NCBI GenBank assembly: GCA_039090855.1
Contig: CM077011.1
Location: 136,464,749-136,528,748 of the forward strand
Source of the DNA: Macrothele yani
Lineage: Eukaryota; Arthropoda; Arachnida; Araneae; Macrothelidae
Direction: 5' to 3'
DNA: 64,000 nucleotides
The stretch's first letter is position 1, and every line of letters starts with the position of its first letter. The notes beneath the pieces were generated by a model. That model searched no databases. It saw nothing but the letters and a program-made list of their open reading frames with translations, and was not told the DNA's origin. Shown here in pieces: positions 1 to 10,900 of this stretch. Both the position numbers and the translations under genes were made by a program.

Positions 1-111
1 AGCTGTGCATGAAAGTGTAATTTTTCCTACTCTGATGCATGGCAGTGAAACCTGGGAACTGCAGGAAAGACATAGGAGTTGTTTGTGTGCTGGAGAGAGG
101 TGTTACTTACA
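1..111 (+). pseudogene. RTE-A LINE, C-terminal reverse-transcriptase fragment (part 1 of a split copy)
   Basis: Translation of the plus strand gives HESVIFPTLMHGSETWELQ followed by LCAGERCYL. This matches the C-terminal region of the full-length LINE at 15662-18898 (its version reads YETVIVPTLMYGSETW). The copy enters from outside the window and stops abruptly in the middle of the conserved stretch. It resumes in the same frame family at about 1516, so the two pieces are one LINE copy interrupted by an insertion. It is a remnant with no intact product. Confidence 0.85.
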
Positions 112-1515
112 GCGGCAGAGATGCCAACTTTTCAAAATAACAAAACCAGGACATCAACGCGCGTTCAGCAATGGCCGAATTTACTATTTATAAATAATAA
201 AATTATATATTATAAGTTCCTTTATTATTTTATTATAGTTAATTACTTAATACAAATAAAGAAATATTTACCAAACATTTGTATTTAAGTATAAAATAAG
301 ATTAACAAACCTTGTTAATGAGTTTAGACTTTCATTTTTAGAGAGTGGGGTACTATTTTTTTCCCAGAGGGACACCATTTTTTATTCCCCAAAATTACAG
401 GAGTGTTATCACAGGATAAGGTAAGACAGTTTATCCACGGAATATCATGATGCTGAAATTCTTCGAACACATTTTAGAAATATTTGCACCTGTTGAACTG
501 GTTTGTAGGCATGGTAAACAGAGCAGCGTGCATCTCACTTGCTTGCAATGACTATCAAAGTACGTTATCACCATTGGATAAAGTTGATTGTCGGCATCAT
601 TACTGACATCAATTGCGACAGAAAAATGGTCCACTTTTAATAGCACAGAGGACATTTTTTTAATGATATTTTGCCATTTCTTGAACAATACACGAAGTTT
701 GGTTTTTTTTTCTGCCACAAGTGTATCTTCTCTCTCTCTTCTAGGGAGTTAGGAAACATAGTTGACAACATTCAGGAAACATGATCAGCTGCCGCTAGTG
801 CTATGTTGTGCTCCAATTAAAATCCGGTAAACGGAATTTCTGCACGAATTGTTTAAAAATCATTCGGCACTGAAACAAAACGATCCATGTTGCACACACT
901 TTATGTGCTATCATGATTTTTTACGTGCTTGTTCGTTCAAACATAAGCAACAATGTTGCTGCGACCAGCGCAAGAAACAGAGAAATCAGTGCTACAAAAA
1001 GGGGCAATATGCATGAAACTCCCCCTAAAATGATGGTTTTACAAAGCCAAATTCTTCAGAGTATTTCTTCAAAAATCTTTGGTCCCAATGCTTAGACCCA
1101 TTGCAGGGCTGTGAACTGAAATAATAAGTTGCAAACTAACTGGTTTGGTTTGAAAGATCAAAGTACGGAATCAGCGTTAAACTTGAGCATTAGCAAACAG
1201 CTCTCCACTCCCACGAGGCTCCACACTTTGCGGTCTTGCTATCATCGCGGGGCACACGATCTTGGCGCTAGAAGTGCCCGTGGATTAACAAAATATATAT
1301 TTTTTTTCCATTCATTACAGATTCCCACAGCCAGCGTTGATGCTGGAAAAAATGATGGCTGATAACATCAATGAAGAAACAAACCCCATACATAATAAAT
1401 AAAAAAAATAAATAAAAAATAAAAAAACACAAAACCGGATTTTTTGAAGAAAAATCGGATTCCTGGAATATATTTTCAATAATCGGACAGAAATCGGGTA
1501 GACAGGGACACTTGG
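112..1515 (-). mobile_element. hAT-A family insertion splitting the LINE
   Basis: Left end near 115 reads CAGAGATGCCAACTTTT. The right end, read on the minus strand near 1515, reads TAGCTGCCAAGTGTCC. Both resemble the hAT-A terminal consensus CA(G/T)ACCTGCCAAC seen at 38583, 48237 and 57987. The element lies exactly between the two halves of an RTE-A LINE. The ends have decayed and I could not read a clean target duplication (flanks TACAGCGG and TACGCAGG are only partly alike). A minus-strand transposase fragment lies inside. Confidence 0.7.
431..718 (-). pseudogene. hAT transposase fragment
   Basis: A 95-codon open stretch contains DHFSVAIDVSNDADNQLYP and later YFDSHCKQV. The pattern of a serine/alanine-rich strand with Asp followed by 'LYP(L/M)V' matches the start of the RNase H-like catalytic core in hAT transposases; compare FALTTDGSSDIEAKKLYSLV in the copy at 58659-59108. 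Here the strand carries IDVSND, so the first catalytic Asp may be retained. Zinc finger and dimerisation regions are absent. Non-functional remnant. Confidence 0.6.
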
Positions 1516-1938
1516 CAGCTACGCAGGGGTTGTGGCAAGACACTCTCCGATCATGTGAAGAATGAAGATGTGTTACAAATGTGTAATGTGAAGCAAAATG
1601 TTTTTAGCATGGTGGAGACTAACATGCTTCAGTGGTTTGGCCATGTTGAAAGAATGAATGATGAGATGCTTACTAAGAAAAAATTTTTAGCTGAAGTGAC
1701 AGGAAGGAAATGCAGAGGAAGGCCAAGGAAGTCATGGGAGGATCAGATTCAAGAGTGTCTGCATGAGAAACAAATTATGAGCATGAAGTATAGAAGATCT
1801 TGTGCATGGCATGTAATGGATGTCAGTGAAGCCTGAGTTGTATGTCAAGATTGCTGTAAACGGAGAAGTTTGATACGGCAACAGTAAGTAAAAACTATCT
1901 TTGTGGAGCTAACCTCTGCATTTCGGAGAACAGCTTAG
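1516..1938 (+). pseudogene. RTE-A LINE, C-terminal end (part 2 of the split copy)
   Basis: The frame continues after the hAT: GCGKTLSDHVKNEDVLQMC, then MLQWFGHVERMNDEMLTKK, GRPRKSWEDQIQECLHEK and MDVSEA, ending at a stop near 1836. The same ordered motifs end the full-length LINE at 15739. The 3' untranslated part ends with GGAGAACAGCTTAG near 1938, as in the copies at 9752 and 15662. No poly(A) tail follows, which suits RTE-type LINEs. Confidence 0.88.
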
Positions 1939-2759
1939 TGTGCTTGTTGTTGTTGCAGAGTTTTAAGACATTTTATTTTCATTTTAGATTTTTTTTTTTG
2001 TTGAGGGTTTAATAACTCAGGGAGTGTAGCCATCTTTCAGAAAAAGTAGGAACAAAAGTAGGAATTTTCAAAATGTACCGCAAAGAGCAAATTAATGCAT
2101 ACTAGCGCAAACCAACTATCAGAAAGCATATTTCTCACTATGTAGCATGCTATGCATAAATATTAGCCAATTCCCTTTGTCCACCCTAAAACTTTTGAAA
2201 CGAGTAAAAATATTTGAAATTTTCCTTTTCTGAAGTATCTCCCTCTGAAAAGAAATATATATGATTCATCAATAATAAGCGGTTGCACTTTTATTAAAAA
2301 GTTTAGCAGTTTCAATCTGTTGCAGTTATGTTATGTAAAACAAATATCTTAACATGCTATCAACACCAAAAAATGTAACATATTGTCACTGATATTTGAA
2401 AACAGAAACATACATATTTATAACACTTAATAAGATTTTATTTAACAAATGTCATACCTTACATTTTGCCCCGATTTGCTGATGTCCTTGGTTGAACATG
2501 AAGTCCCTTTTGTTTACCAAAGATGGATGCTTTACGAAAGCAGGTATTGAGCTGAGTTTTTATAGAGTTGTTTCCGTTAACAGTTTTTCTGATGGATCTC
2601 AGAAGTTCGCCTTAGACAATTGTAATACAATCCCACCACTAACAAAGCATAACCTCTTTCTGAGCTTTGGAGTAGGAATTGGAGTTTGTTTTGCTTCACA
2701 ATATTTTTTTTTTTTTTTTTTGATGGCACATCATTGTACAGAACTCACTTTTAATAACC

Positions 2760-3091
2760 AATAACCTCGTACTCTGAAAAAGAATCTGCAAGATGGCGGG
2801 CATGATGCATTCGTTCTAACCTGATCACCCAAGTTCTTTTAGGACAAATATTTTGGTATGCAAGTGCTACAAATAATAATAATAATTTTAATAACACGCT
2901 AATGAATATGCTGTAATCCATTTGCCTGTGAATTACAAGTTTCTCACCAATTTTGGCATTTTCCAGAGGTCTGGCAAGGATAATATTGAATGATGGTTCA
3001 GAATTCACTGACAACATTGGGCCATCCAAATAGTGATTCATCCTCTAAACTGAAGTTTCCAGAACGGAATCTGGTAGACAGTTTGACATGT
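2760..3091. other. 3' non-coding part of the 7.7 kb hAT
   Basis: This stretch and the bases back to 2018 hold no convincing coding motif. They contain a long T run (2706-2722) and AT-rich sequence, and lie downstream of the transposase stop in its reading direction. An open frame at 2492-2764 on the plus strand shows no domain I recognise and I treat it as chance. Confidence 0.5.
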
Positions 3092-4337
3092 ATGAACTGT
3101 AACAGTGTTTTCTACAAACACTTCATGTAAGTTTTGACTTGCGATCATTGCATTGTTTACTGTCTGGAGCTCCTGAAGGACACTGTCTCAAATGCACTTT
3201 ATTCACAGACATATTGAATACACAGGTCCACTTTACATTGAATAGTTAAACTGAATGCCTAACCAACTTAAGCCACAACCTTATCTCGAACTGATTTGCA
3301 TAAATGTGCACAAGCTTGGTTTGCATGCCATAAACACACATTAGTGCTCATCAGAAAAACAACAGAATTTTTGCTTGGACCCAATATGATCTTTAATTTT
3401 TGAAAGTTTACTTATGTTTTTTAGTTACTGATCCAAGTTCAGTCTCAATATCTTTTAGCTTCTGCTGAGTTTCATCCATAAGCTCCATATTTTCTCTTCA
3501 TTTCTTTGCACCAGCTTCAATAATTGAATTTGCAATAGATGCCTCTTTCATATTCTTAGCAATTATTGCCTTCTTGAGCCTTTCAATTCCTTCATCAAGC
3601 AATTTTTGCCCAAGCTGGACTTCAACCTCAAGCTGACCTTTCACAGTTAAATTTTTAATTTCCAACTCCAAATCTATCTTTCTTTTCAACTGCACATTTT
3701 TTTCTTTAATTTGCATGAACTGTAACAGTGTTTTCTACAAACACTTCATATAAGCATTGACTTGTGATCGTTGCATTGTTTCCCTTCTGGAGCTCCTGAA
3801 GGACACTGTCTCGAATGCACTTTATCCGCAGACATATTGAATACACAGGTCCACTTTACACTGAATAGTTAAACTGAATGCCTAACCAACATAAGCCACA
3901 ACCTTATCTCGAACTGATTTGCATTAATGTGTGCACAAGCTTGGTTTGCATGCCGTAAACACACATTAGTGTCCATCAGAAAAACAACAGAACTTTTATT
4001 TAGACCCTATATGATCCTTAATTTTTGAAAATCTACTTATGTTTTTTGGTTTACTGATCCAAGTTCAGTCTCAATATATTTTAGCTTCTGCTGAGTTGTC
4101 CATACGCTCCATATTTTCTCTTGATTTCTTTGTACTAGCTTCAATAATTGAATTTGCAATAGATGCCTCTTTCATATTCTTAGCAATTATTGCCTTCTTG
4201 AGCCTTTCAATTCCTTCATCAAGCAATTTTTGCCCAAGCTGGACTTCAACCTTAAGTTGACCTTTTACAGTTAAATTTTTAATTTCCACCTCCAAATCTA
4301 TCTTTCTTTTCAACTGCACATTTCTTTCTTTAATTTC
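3092..4337. repeat. Tandem duplication, two units of about 623 bp
   Basis: Unit 1 spans 3092-3714 and unit 2 spans 3715-4337. Both begin ATGAACTGTAACAGTG and run collinearly with a few per cent mismatch up to the shared TTCTTTAATTT. The unit covers the 3' end of the hAT transposase (the charged, coiled-coil-like tail) and downstream sequence. As a result the C-terminal tail is present twice, the outer copy being an orphan open frame at 3498-3716. Confidence 0.9.
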
Positions 4338-6310
4338 AATTACTTCTGCCTCCTTTTGCTTCCTGGCTTGCTCCACACATTTTTTCTGATATTCTAAATC
4401 AGCCTGATAAGATGCATGAGCATCTCTAACAAATGTCAACATTAGCTGAGTAATTGGAATATTAGAAATGCAATTCCCACTTCGTCTGATTTTGTCCTTC
4501 ACAATTCTTACACCCACAATAGTTTTTTCATTAAACTGACATCGATCTTTGGTTAGTAAAGCATTATTTATGGAAAAGCCACGTTCTACATCAGCATTCC
4601 CATGGAAAAGGGTAAGACAAGTTGTAACAAGTTTGACTAAATTTCCATACTTTGGTTTCCCGGTATCAGCATCTACGATCTGAAAATTTTTGCCCCAGTA
4701 TATGTCAGCTTGCTGGTATTTCACATTTTGCATTGGCACACCACTGATAACCTCTTCAGATTTGATACAATAATCATCGATCTTCTCTAATTTGTACTTT
4801 CTCCATTCTTGCACAATGGCATCAGTTTCACACTGTTAGTCAATTTCAAAGGTTTTAAAGTTACACACAGCCTACTAATGGCGTGCTCTGTGTTTGCATT
4901 GTCCTTCATTGATGGATTCAGAACTCGAAGATCTTTTAGAATCTGACAGTCAAGAGGCAATTTTTTTTTTTTTTTTTTTTTTTTTGTAGATATTTTGCCA
5001 TTTTGGAAAAACATCGGTGGAAATTGTGCAGCACTTTTTGAACTTGATTTTCTGAAAGAATACGCAACAGCTTCTTAGCTCCTATTCCAACATCCATCTT
5101 CCTTAAGGGAAGTACATTTTCTTGTTTTGTGACATCTGTGTGCTGTAACTTTGCACCCTCCTTGTTTGCAATAACATCATCTTTCACAAATTTTCTTAAA
5201 ATACCTAACAATAGATAGCTTTGCTGTACAGTACATGAACTAATGGCCCTTCTGTTTGGAAAAGAGCAAGAAATTCAACATAGATTGGCATCAGAGATAA
5301 AATAAACCTGAGATACACCAACGTTGTTGAATCCTGGAGAAAACTTCGAATTCTCCTACATCGAGGGGAATTTAGAACATCCTCAGACCCTTTCTTTTCA
5401 ATCAATTTGAAGTACTCTTTCAGTACATCAAACTGCTCCACAATTCCGTGGACCACAGGTTCTAATGTCAACCAGCGTGAGTTAACATGATGAAGAAGGA
5501 AGTGCTGTTCAACATCCAAGAGTTGCTGAATAGATTTGAAATCCTTTCGCCGTGCTGCACTTGCTTTAAAGAAAGAAAATATGTCACTTGCAAATTCATC
5601 TACATTTATATCTAACACAAACAAACCTTGAGAAAAGGCATTATGAGCAGTATGTAATGGACAAGTGCCAATACTAACAAGTTCTTCAGCACCATGCAGC
5701 TTCAACTCTTCATTCACCTTCTTTTGCAGTGCTTTGTTCACATTTGGCCCATCCATTGAGAGCATAAGTAACTTATTTAAAGGCAGTTTTTTGTTTCGTA
5801 GTACTGTCAACAGGCAATGCTTAATAGCCTCCGCATCTGCATGGCCTAAAAATTCACTTGATAAATATGCAGTTTTGACCGTTTTCTAAGGCCTAAAATT
5901 TAACAAAGACATCAAATTGTTTTTTCACCTGAATGGTTGTTGTTTCATCAAAGGTGATGCTGTACATACCATTATTATCAGTACATTTTCTTATTTCACT
6001 TGTTAACTCTTGATCAAAGTATTTGGCAAGACCATGGGAAATTATGAAGGAAACTTTCCTTTCACTAAGACACATTTTCCCAGCAATGGGATCATTGGGA
6101 AAAAATCATCTGGAAGACATCTGTAGCATCTGTGCAAGAAGCAAATAAAAATTTTGACCTTGCTACTTTTAAACACCAAATGGCTTCAGCCTTTGTAATC
6201 TGTTGGTCCAGGTTGAACTGCTAACACAAACTAGATACAGCACCTTCCTGCTTATGTGTGTCCAGTAACCAATGTGTTCCTTTAACTGTGTTTCTCTTCT
6301 GAATGTTTCT
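4071..6310 (-). pseudogene. hAT transposase, frameshifted
   Basis: Read on the minus strand, segments occur in normal hAT order. Near the N-terminus are FNLDQQITKAEAIWCLKVA and SITFDETTTIQVKKQFDVF (first catalytic Asp region). Then come LLMLSMDGPNVNKALQKK and TCPLHTAHNAF (5205-5810), a poly-Lys break at 4960-4985 caused by a T run, and finally the dimerisation motif NADVERGFSINNALLT (about 4520-4590). A Lys/Glu-rich helical tail that could form a coiled coil ends the protein. At least three frame changes and one stop make it inactive. The N-terminal side is cut at about 6312 by the RTE-B LINE. Confidence 0.85.
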
Positions 6311-6318
6311 GTTTAAAC

Positions 6319-7130
6319 AAAAGAATAAAGATTAATGGAGACTATCTAACCCACCTTTGTTTTGCTGATGACGTAGTCATTTTTGCAACTACCCCATTAG
6401 AGCTGCAGAGTATGATCCAGGAACTTGCTGACAAGAGTAAAGAAGTGGGATTAAAAATGAACTTTCAGAAGATAAAAGTGATGTTCAATGCTTTTACAAG
6501 AAATGAAGATTTATTGATTGATGGTGAAAAGCTGGAGATAACAGACACGTACGTTTATCTTGGACAGCAGATATCAAGTGAGGGTCACATTGGTGAAGAA
6601 ATTAATCGGCGTACAAAACTTGCCTGGAGAGCTTTTGGAAGAAACAGCATAATTTCCAAGAGCAATATGCCATTATGTCTTAAAAGAAAAGTGTTTGATC
6701 AATGCATCCTTCCAGTGCTTACGTATGATGCAGAGACGTGGACCTTAACTAAAAGAGACAAAGGCTGCAGACAACTCACAGTAGCATGGAGAGGTGCATG
6801 CTTGGTGTAACCAGGAGAGATAAGAAGAGGAACTCGTGGATCCGAAAAATGACAAGAGTGGAAGACATCATGATCAGAGTTAAATCCCTGAAATGGCAAT
6901 GGGCTGGACATACTGCCAGAAGGACAGACCATTAATGGACAGCTGAAATTTTAGATGGGATTCCAAGGGACAGGAAAAGACCCAGAAAAAGACCACATGG
7001 GAGATGGGTGGATGAAATTCGAAAGTATGCGGGAGTGACATGGAGGAGACTGGCACAAGACAGACCGTTGTGGAGGAAACTTGGGGAGACCTTCGTCCAG
7101 CAGTGGATTGATAATGGTTGACGATGATGA

Positions 7131-7175
<45 letters not shown>
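6319..7175 (+). pseudogene. RTE-B LINE, 5'-truncated copy
   Basis: The frame opens with KINGDYLTHLCFADDVVIFA, containing the FADD catalytic motif of the reverse transcriptase palm. It continues with KSKEVGLKMNFQK, TYVYLGQQISSEGH, LAWRAFG and, after a frame change near 6760, RCMLGVTRRDKKRNSWI and GRWVDEIRKYAGV, to the C-terminus near 7120. The 3' end is GATGATGATATATATA followed by (ATA)n. A simple-repeat tail instead of poly(A) is typical of RTE-type LINEs. A-rich AAACAAAA flanks on both sides may be its target duplication. The endonuclease domain is absent. Confidence 0.88.
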
Positions 7176-7178
<3 letters not shown>

Positions 7179-7179
7179 T

Positions 7180-7275
7180 AAACAAAATCAAAATTCGTAG
7201 AATCCGTAGTTTTGACAGTGAATTCCATAGTTCCGTAGTCAAACAGCTAAATCTGTAGAAACTACAGGCATTCCG
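7180..7275. mobile_element. hAT-A terminal fragment
   Basis: The run of TCCGTAG-type motifs ending ATTCCGTAATAGTTGGGAGGTAT closely parallels the right end of the hAT-A element at 62370-62462. Only this one end is visible; the rest has been lost or displaced by the LINE and the TIR element on either side. Confidence 0.6.
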
Positions 7276-7490
7276 TAATAGTTGGGAGGTATACTATAAT
7301 TTCGGGTAAATAAGTCGCACTGGGGTATACGCCGCAGCGATAAAAAAAGAGGCGGAATGAATAAAAAATCACCAGAAACGCCGCACCTTCGCAGTAAGGT
7401 CTCTGGGGTAGTACCACGGCAGAAACTGGAAAACATTATGTAGATAAAAATATAGTACCTGATCATTCAAATAGTAAATAAAAATAGCAA

Positions 7491-7945
7491 TTAAACAAGA
7501 TTCAATCTTAAGGATAACACTCCAGAGTTGCTAAGTGCTCCAGTTTGCCCGGAGTTGCTCCGGAATTGATACCCTGCTCCGGCCACCATGGAAGTTTTTG
7601 TAAACTCCTGACAAAATAACCAACCTTGGTGTAGATATTATAAAATTTTTGTTTACTGCATTTTATTTCATAATTGTTGCGTGTTGTTAAAAAATTCAAG
7701 GGTTGGCACAATTATTTTTTTCCGACTGTTAAAATCCGGCAAGAAAAAAAAATCCAAAAGGAAAGAAAGAAAAAAATCGCTCTTTACATGCTGGCATTTT
7801 TCCTGATGTTTTTCTTTCAGTTGCGTCACTCTGCCAGCTTGCAGCTGTTGGAAGCACGTTGCAATGTCCGTAGTAGATGAATGACCTCAGATAAGTAATT
7901 AAACTAGATTCAATCTTACGGATAACACTAGAGTTGCCCAGAGCA
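7491..7945. repeat. Direct repeat pair of about 45 bp, 407 bp apart
   Basis: AATTAAACAAGATTCAATCT at 7491 and AATTAAACTAGATTCAATCT at 7898 are each followed by TTA(A/C)GGATAACACT and (CC)AGAGTTGC. The interval between them is a purine/pyrimidine-rich stretch with no coding motif. It could be a local duplication or the flanks of an inserted element. Confidence 0.6.
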
Positions 7946-8147
7946 GGCAGCATGATATCTTTACATACTGTGAAACAAAATTGCAGATTATCTTTTTCCC
8001 GAATTTTCAGTTAAATGTACAGAACTGTTTACAGATGCCATCATTTTTTAAAACAAAGTGGCCCTGAAAATTGCACCTTGATAACTTTAAAACTTTTTGA
8101 GTTAGAAATGCAATTTTTTTAATTAACACCTCTTTCTTTAAATGTCC

Positions 8148-8152
<5 letters not shown>

Positions 8153-8204
<52 letters not shown>
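8153..8204. repeat. (TG)n microsatellite
   Basis: About 26 uninterrupted GT dinucleotides, inside the TAATTTCGGGTA element. Confidence 0.97.
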
Positions 8205-8205
8205 A

Positions 8206-8582
8206 ATTTAAAAAGTTTTCACTGGATTCAAGCAAAATTTTTAGGGTAACTTTGTTTGACCAAGCTAGGACATCTATAAAAAAAAACCGCTGCTTTAAAT
8301 GAAAATTCGGAAAATTAATTTTTCACATTTTTATCCTAAGTGAAGGGGCTCAGAGTAAAAAGGGGGTATGAAATGAATGCTGCAAGCTCGTAGTTCTCTG
8401 CCATCTGCGCTCTCCCATGAAGCTGATCTTTCTTTCTCTGAAGATCTTAATAATAAAAAAAGAAAAGTGCGTAATTTAAAAAGTTTCCATTGGATTCAAG
8501 CGAAATTTGCAGGGTACTCTTATAAGACCAAGTCATGCATCTGGCAAAAATTCAGATCTATTCACAATGAAAATTCTGATTA
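8206..8582. repeat. Diverged direct repeat pair
   Basis: AATTTAAAAAGTTTTCACTG at about 8206 recurs as AATTTAAAAAGTTTCCATTG at about 8474. Both are followed by GATTCAAGC(A/G)AAATTT, and similarity runs for roughly 100 bp. This marks an old internal duplication within the element. Confidence 0.7.
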
Positions 8583-8610
8583 GTATTTTTCTTTTTAATC
8601 CTTAGTCAGG

Positions 8611-8690
8611 GAAGGAGGAGTAACTCAGCAGTTTGCCACCGAGATTGTGACTGAAAGGGGAGACACGATCGAGACCCACATAATAGATAA
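8611..8690 (+). repeat. Possible tRNA-like SINE head
   Basis: GAGTAACTCAGCAGTTTGCC resembles a polymerase III A box and ACGATCGAGACCC, about 50 bp downstream, resembles a B box. No clover-leaf can be drawn with confidence. A decayed tRNA-derived SINE is more likely than a functional tRNA. Confidence 0.3.
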
Positions 8691-9024
8691 CGCGAGTCTC
8701 ACCCACGCAATGCCCCCCCCCGTGGATCTCTGACGCGACTGACGAATGGCGCACGCCTGTTAGTCCTTTTTACGCTGCTCTTCTCTTCCCTGAGAATAAA
8801 AAGTTGATGTTATTTATTCGTTTGTGACGGTTCGTTTTTTTTTTTTCATTACTGTATTTTGGTTGCTCTTGGAACAGGCCAAAACATTTTCTATTACATC
8901 ATTTCGCTCCGCAAAAAAAAAAAAAAAAAGCTGTGTACACCGCCATGCTGTATAAGCCGCGTGGGCCGAAAATTTAATTTTGAACTCGTATACGCCGCGG
9001 CTTATCTACCCGAAATTACGGTAC

Positions 9025-9730
9025 ATTTTGATTATAAACCATCTTACTCATTATAGGCACACGTTTTACAGAGAAAGGTTTGGTCTGTTCCATTTTAAGA
9101 ACGAAGCAAATAAAATCTTTCAGTTACCTATGAACATCCACGATAAAATATCGATGTTTTTGACAGTACTTAACAGAATATATACCAATTTCATGAAATG
9201 ACAACTTTCACACACAAAAACTTCAATTACGCTCATTTTATAACACAATCAATATAATCCAAATTGTTCATAAAGAAAAGTATTTACCTTCTTTAATTCC
9301 ATGAACTTCAGATTACAAATAGTTCGTCATCGATCAATCCAAAATTCACGAAGCTACAGGTTGAGAAAACAAAGCATAAAATTTTCCAGAACACACACCA
9401 CAAGTCAACGTTTTAGTTTTGATTGAGACTTCTCCTCCGTCAACAAACTGTTAGTGATTGGCATCAGCAGCTCAGATCCCGGAGTTCGCACGATGGCTCA
9501 GAGTTCTCCCAGCAGAAACACATTGCGTCTTCGGCGTTTTGCCGACGACGTACGCGTAACCTGATGGCGCGGCAGCCAGAGCAATCATGTACAAAAAAAT
9601 TTAACGAACAAAGACAGCGAAACAGGTCGTAAAAAAAAAAATTGTCTTTTACTTTGCGAAAAAGTAGGAAAATAAGGACAGGTTTCAAAATAGTAGGAAT
9701 AGTAGGAAAAAGTAGGAACGCTGCAATCCC
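9025..9730. other. 5' region of the 7.7 kb hAT
   Basis: Sequence between the nested TIR element and the right hAT end. It holds a GC-richer patch (9420-9580) and then the AGTAGGAA-rich terminus. No transposase exon is clear; if the transposase had an upstream exon it would lie here, but I cannot show one. Confidence 0.4.
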
Positions 9731-9751
9731 TGATAACTACATACATATCCC

Positions 9752-10540
9752 TAAGCTGTTCTCTGAGATTCAGAGGTTAGCTGTACAAAGAAATACAAAC
9801 TACCAGATAATTTTTACTTGCTGTTGCCGTAAGAAACTTCTCCATTTACAGAGATCTTGACATACAACTCAGGCTTCACTGACATCCATCATACGCCGTA
9901 CACAAGATCTTTTATACTTCATACTCATAATCTTTTTCTCATGCAGAGACTCCTGAATGTGATCCACCCATGTCTTCTTTGGCCTTCCTCTACCTTTCCT
10001 TTCTGCCACTTGGGCTAAAAAGATTTTCTTAGTAAGCATCTCATCACTCGTTCTTTCAACATGGCCAAACCACTGAAGCATATTAGTCTTCACCTTGCTA
10101 ACAACATTGCTTCACATTACACAACTTCAACATAAATTCATTCCTTACACAATCAGAATGTGTCTTGCCACAAACCACCCATGAGTAACGCATTTCTCCA
10201 GCACACAAACATCTCATATATTCCGTCTGTAGTATCCAGGTTTCATTGCCATACAGAGTAGGGACAATTACACTTTCATAGACAGCCATGCAGGAAACTC
10301 TTGACAACCCATCCATATTCCTGTGAAAACCTCCCAAGGCAGCCCATGACTTTCAATGAAGAATTCACTCACCTACCAATTTCCCCATCCAATTTGTTCT
10401 CTCTGTCAAACATGTTTCCTGAATGCACAAACTCATTCACCTGGTCAATCACTGCGCCATTTAGACTTATATTACATTCAGAACTACCAGTTCCTCTCTC
10501 AAAAACCGTAACTTTGGTTTTTCCCTTATTTATACTGACT
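9752..10540 (-). pseudogene. RTE-A LINE 3' part, minus strand
   Basis: Minus-strand translation gives YESVIVPTLYGNETWILQ, MRYSWVVCGKTHSDCVRNE, MLQWFGHVERTSDEMLTKK and GRPKKTWVDHIQESLHEKK in the order of the full-length LINE, with one frameshift near 10095. Upstream it reaches back to the GKTKV..FERGT segment near 10500, then stops. The 3' end (CAGAGAACAGCTTAG) lies beside the right target duplication of the 7.7 kb hAT. Confidence 0.87.
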
Positions 10541-10542
10541 GA

Positions 10543-10690
10543 AACTCACTAGGTTTTGTTTCAACTACAAACCCCAAATCGCAGGGGTTTGTTTTCAGAA
10601 TCCTTAAGTTGAATGACCAACTGGAACCGTCAGCTGTGGGCTAATACCCCACAATGGTTTACTTACCTGATTTAAAAGACACATAGAAAA
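10543..10690 (+). mobile_element. RTE-A LINE 5' untranslated end, inverted relative to its 3' part
   Basis: ACTCACTAGGTTTTGTTTC, then CAGAATCC and TTGAATGACCAACTGGAACC, GTCAGCTGTGGGCTAATACC and CTTACCTGATTTAAAAGAC match the 5' leader of the full-length LINE (18772-18898, minus strand) but lie here on the plus strand. A small palindrome (CAAACCCCAAATCGCAGGGGTTTG) interrupts the match at about 10565. Together with the 3' part this is a head-to-head LINE of the kind made by twin priming. Confidence 0.75.
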
Positions 10691-10900
10691 TATTGAGGGT
10701 TTAACCAGATTTTTAATCATAATTATAAGATGTACACAACTTTTTCTATCAATGCAATTGCAGAGACAAAGATGTACAGGTAACCTGAAAAGGAAGCACA
10801 TATCAAGTGACACAACAGATCCGTGGAAGAAATATATTAAAGTACAAAAGAACAATTAATTAAACAAACAAATAAACATTACAAGAAAAGTACAAAATAC

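Larger units (their letters stand above)
7291..9022. mobile_element. Unclassified DNA element with TAATTTCGGGTA inverted ends
   Basis: The left end reads TATAATTTCGGGTAAATAAG and the right end on the minus strand reads CGTAATTTCGGGTAGATAAG, each followed by a CGC-rich stretch and GTATACG. About 20 bp of terminal inverted repeat is clear. No transposase is recognisable inside; 1.7 kb is filled with short repeats, a TG tract and poly-A/T. This is a non-autonomous DNA transposon whose superfamily I cannot name. Confidence 0.65.
2018..9732 (-). mobile_element. Large (7.7 kb) hAT element with 6-bp target duplication and nested insertions
   Basis: The left end reads CAGGGAGTGTAGCC. The right end on the minus strand reads CAGGGATTGCAGCG. 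ATAACT lies directly outside both ends (2012-2017 and 9733-9738), a perfect 6-bp target duplication. The subterminal AGTAGGAA motifs at both ends lie in direct orientation. The interval contains one hAT transposase pseudogene on the minus strand, an RTE-B LINE, a hAT-A end fragment and a separate TIR element at 7291-9022. Outside the nested insertions the element would be roughly 5 kb. Confidence 0.75.

Noticed and set aside
7139..7175. Independent (TA)n/(ATA)n microsatellite
   Set aside because: It is the 3' tail of the RTE-B LINE, since the same TA tract follows the minus-strand copy at 54961.
6880..7242. Membrane-protein-like minus-strand frames with Leu/Ile runs
   Set aside because: Antisense of the RTE-B LINE and its TA-rich tail.
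8697..8720. C-rich run as a regulatory site
   Set aside because: Short homopolymer inside a DNA element; no supporting context.
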